A program made the position numbers and the translations under genes. A stretch of 41,099 nt of DNA from Cyanobacteria bacterium QS_8_64_29 (GTDB lineage: Bacteria > Cyanobacteriota > Cyanobacteriia > Cyanobacteriales > Rubidibacteraceae): NCBI GenBank assembly GCA_003022125.1, contig PXQH01000063.1, positions 1 through 41,099 of the forward strand, given 5' to 3'. Below the pieces are notes generated by a model. That model searched no databases. It had not been told where the DNA came from and worked only from the letters and a program-made list of their open reading frames with translations. This document shows positions 40,416 through 41,099 of this stretch, piece by piece. Positions within the stretch are counted from its first letter, which is position 1, and each line of letters opens with the position of its first letter.

Positions 40416-40898
40416 ATGCGGCGAGCGGCGACCTGGGACGCCAGCGGGGCGTACCGCTACTGGTTGGAGCGCGCCTGGGACGAGAGGCAGCCGCGCCTGC
40501 ACGTGATCATGCTTAACCCCAGCACCGCCAATGCCGAGCGCGACAACCCCACCATCCGGCGCTGCCTGCAGTTTGCCCGGGATTGGGGCTACGGCGCGCT
40601 CGAGGTCACCAACCTGTTTGCCTACAGCAGCCCCCACCCCGAGCGGTTGCACTGGGTGCGCTCGCCGGTAGGGCCAAATAACGATGCTTACCTGGCAGCC
40701 AGCCACCGCCGCGCCGCCCCCACTGTCGTTGCTTGGGGCAACCGCGGGGACCTCAACGGCCGCGACCGGCAGGTAACGGCGCTGCTGCAGGCGGCCGGGC
40801 CGCTTAGCTGTCTGGGCCTGACACAGCGCGGCTGCCCGCGCCACTCACTCTACCTGCCGCGGCAGACGCAGCCTAGGGCGCTAGCCGAAGCGCCATGA
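40416..40898 (+). CDS. DUF1643 protein
   Basis: This 160-residue protein has the DUF1643 core: [40 protein letters not shown] (residues about 31-50), [29 protein letters not shown] and TVVAWGNRG. It ends with [14 protein letters not shown]. The domain is found in bacteria and phages and has no established activity; the conserved Asn/Asp/Arg residues suggest nucleotide or nucleic acid handling. Its stop overlaps the start of rarA (ATGA), so the two are co-translated. Confidence 0.88.
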   Translation: MRRAATWDASGAYRYWLERAWDERQPRLHVIMLNPSTANAERDNPTIRRCLQFARDWGYGALEVTNLFAYSSPHPERLHWVRSPVGPNNDAYLAASHRRAAPTVVAWGNRGDLNGRDRQVTALLQAAGPLSCLGLTQRGCPRHSLYLPRQTQPRALAEAP

Positions 40899-41099
40899 GT
40901 GCCCGATCCGAGCCCCTAGCGGCGCGCCTGCGCCCCCAGACGCTGGAGGAGTTTGCCGGGCAGCAGCACATCATCGGTCCGGGGCGGCTGCTGCGGCGGG
41001 CCATCGAGGCCGATCGACTGACCTCACTGATTTTCTACGGCCCGCCCGGAACGGGCAAAACCACCCTCGCCGAGGTCATTGCCCGCACCACGCAGGCGC
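40895..41099 (+). CDS. rarA: Replication-associated recombination ATPase RarA (partial)
   Basis: The first 68 residues are visible before the window ends. They begin [20 protein letters not shown], followed by [20 protein letters not shown] and the Walker A segment [20 protein letters not shown]. The [17 protein letters not shown] opening separates RarA/MgsA/WRNIP1 from DnaX and RuvB. RarA acts at stalled replication forks, interacting with SSB and polymerase in well-studied bacteria. The ATG at 40895 lies in an ATGA overlap with the DUF1643 gene. Confidence 0.9.
   Translation, partial: MSARSEPLAARLRPQTLEEFAGQQHIIGPGRLLRRAIEADRLTSLIFYGPPGTGKTTLAEVIARTTQA

Overview
The window comes from a GC-rich cyanobacterium. 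The evidence is a 29-residue cytochrome b6f subunit PetN, a photosystem II S4-domain protein, an SLH-type cell-envelope protein, the serA-prmA pair often seen in cyanobacteria, and many copies of the cyanobacterial octamer HIP1 (GCGATCGC). I see no tRNA or rRNA gene and no intact transposase.

Layout. 1-8.3 kb is an accessory stretch dominated by decay: a REC-GGDEF-EAL signalling gene with a deletion and a stop, an SLH protein, a small exported protein, a MITE-like element, a frameshifted methyltransferase, and two tandem copies of a class A flavin monooxygenase that are both broken. 8.5-20.2 kb is mostly intact chromosomal core: petN, an SDR, an alpha/beta hydrolase, gyrB, miaA, glcD, a nuclease-helicase fusion and a DUF29 protein. 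20.2-28.5 kb is a compact CRISPR-Cas locus of type I-G (formerly I-U): csb2, csb1, csx17 and a cas3 split into two ORFs, with no adaptation genes. A three-repeat mini-array flanks it on each side, and an uncharacterised 85-residue ORF leads the operon. 28.5-35.9 kb is core again: the PSII S4 protein, serA, prmA, a frameshifted HD hydrolase, ilvD and an MscS channel. 36.0-37.3 kb is an MntA-HepT (MNT-HEPN) toxin-antitoxin operon flanked by an approximately 265-bp imperfect duplication. The rest holds a pRiA4b ORF-3-like protein, a TVP38 membrane protein, a THUMP RNA methyltransferase, a KptA remnant, two small proteins and the start of rarA.

How it fits together. Housekeeping genes read cleanly from end to end, whereas accessory genes carry frameshifts, stops or internal deletions, so poor sequence quality throughout is an unlikely cause; isolated single-base shifts, such as those in the HD gene, could still be errors. 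The CRISPR locus is the most interesting unit. Its flanking repeats differ in sequence but keep a central hairpin. The cas3 break lies in a perfect 14-bp palindrome that looks like a corrected quasi-palindrome and leaves a TAATG coupled stop/start. An 11-bp hairpin sits in the operon's 5' leader, and an undescribed small gene precedes cas3.
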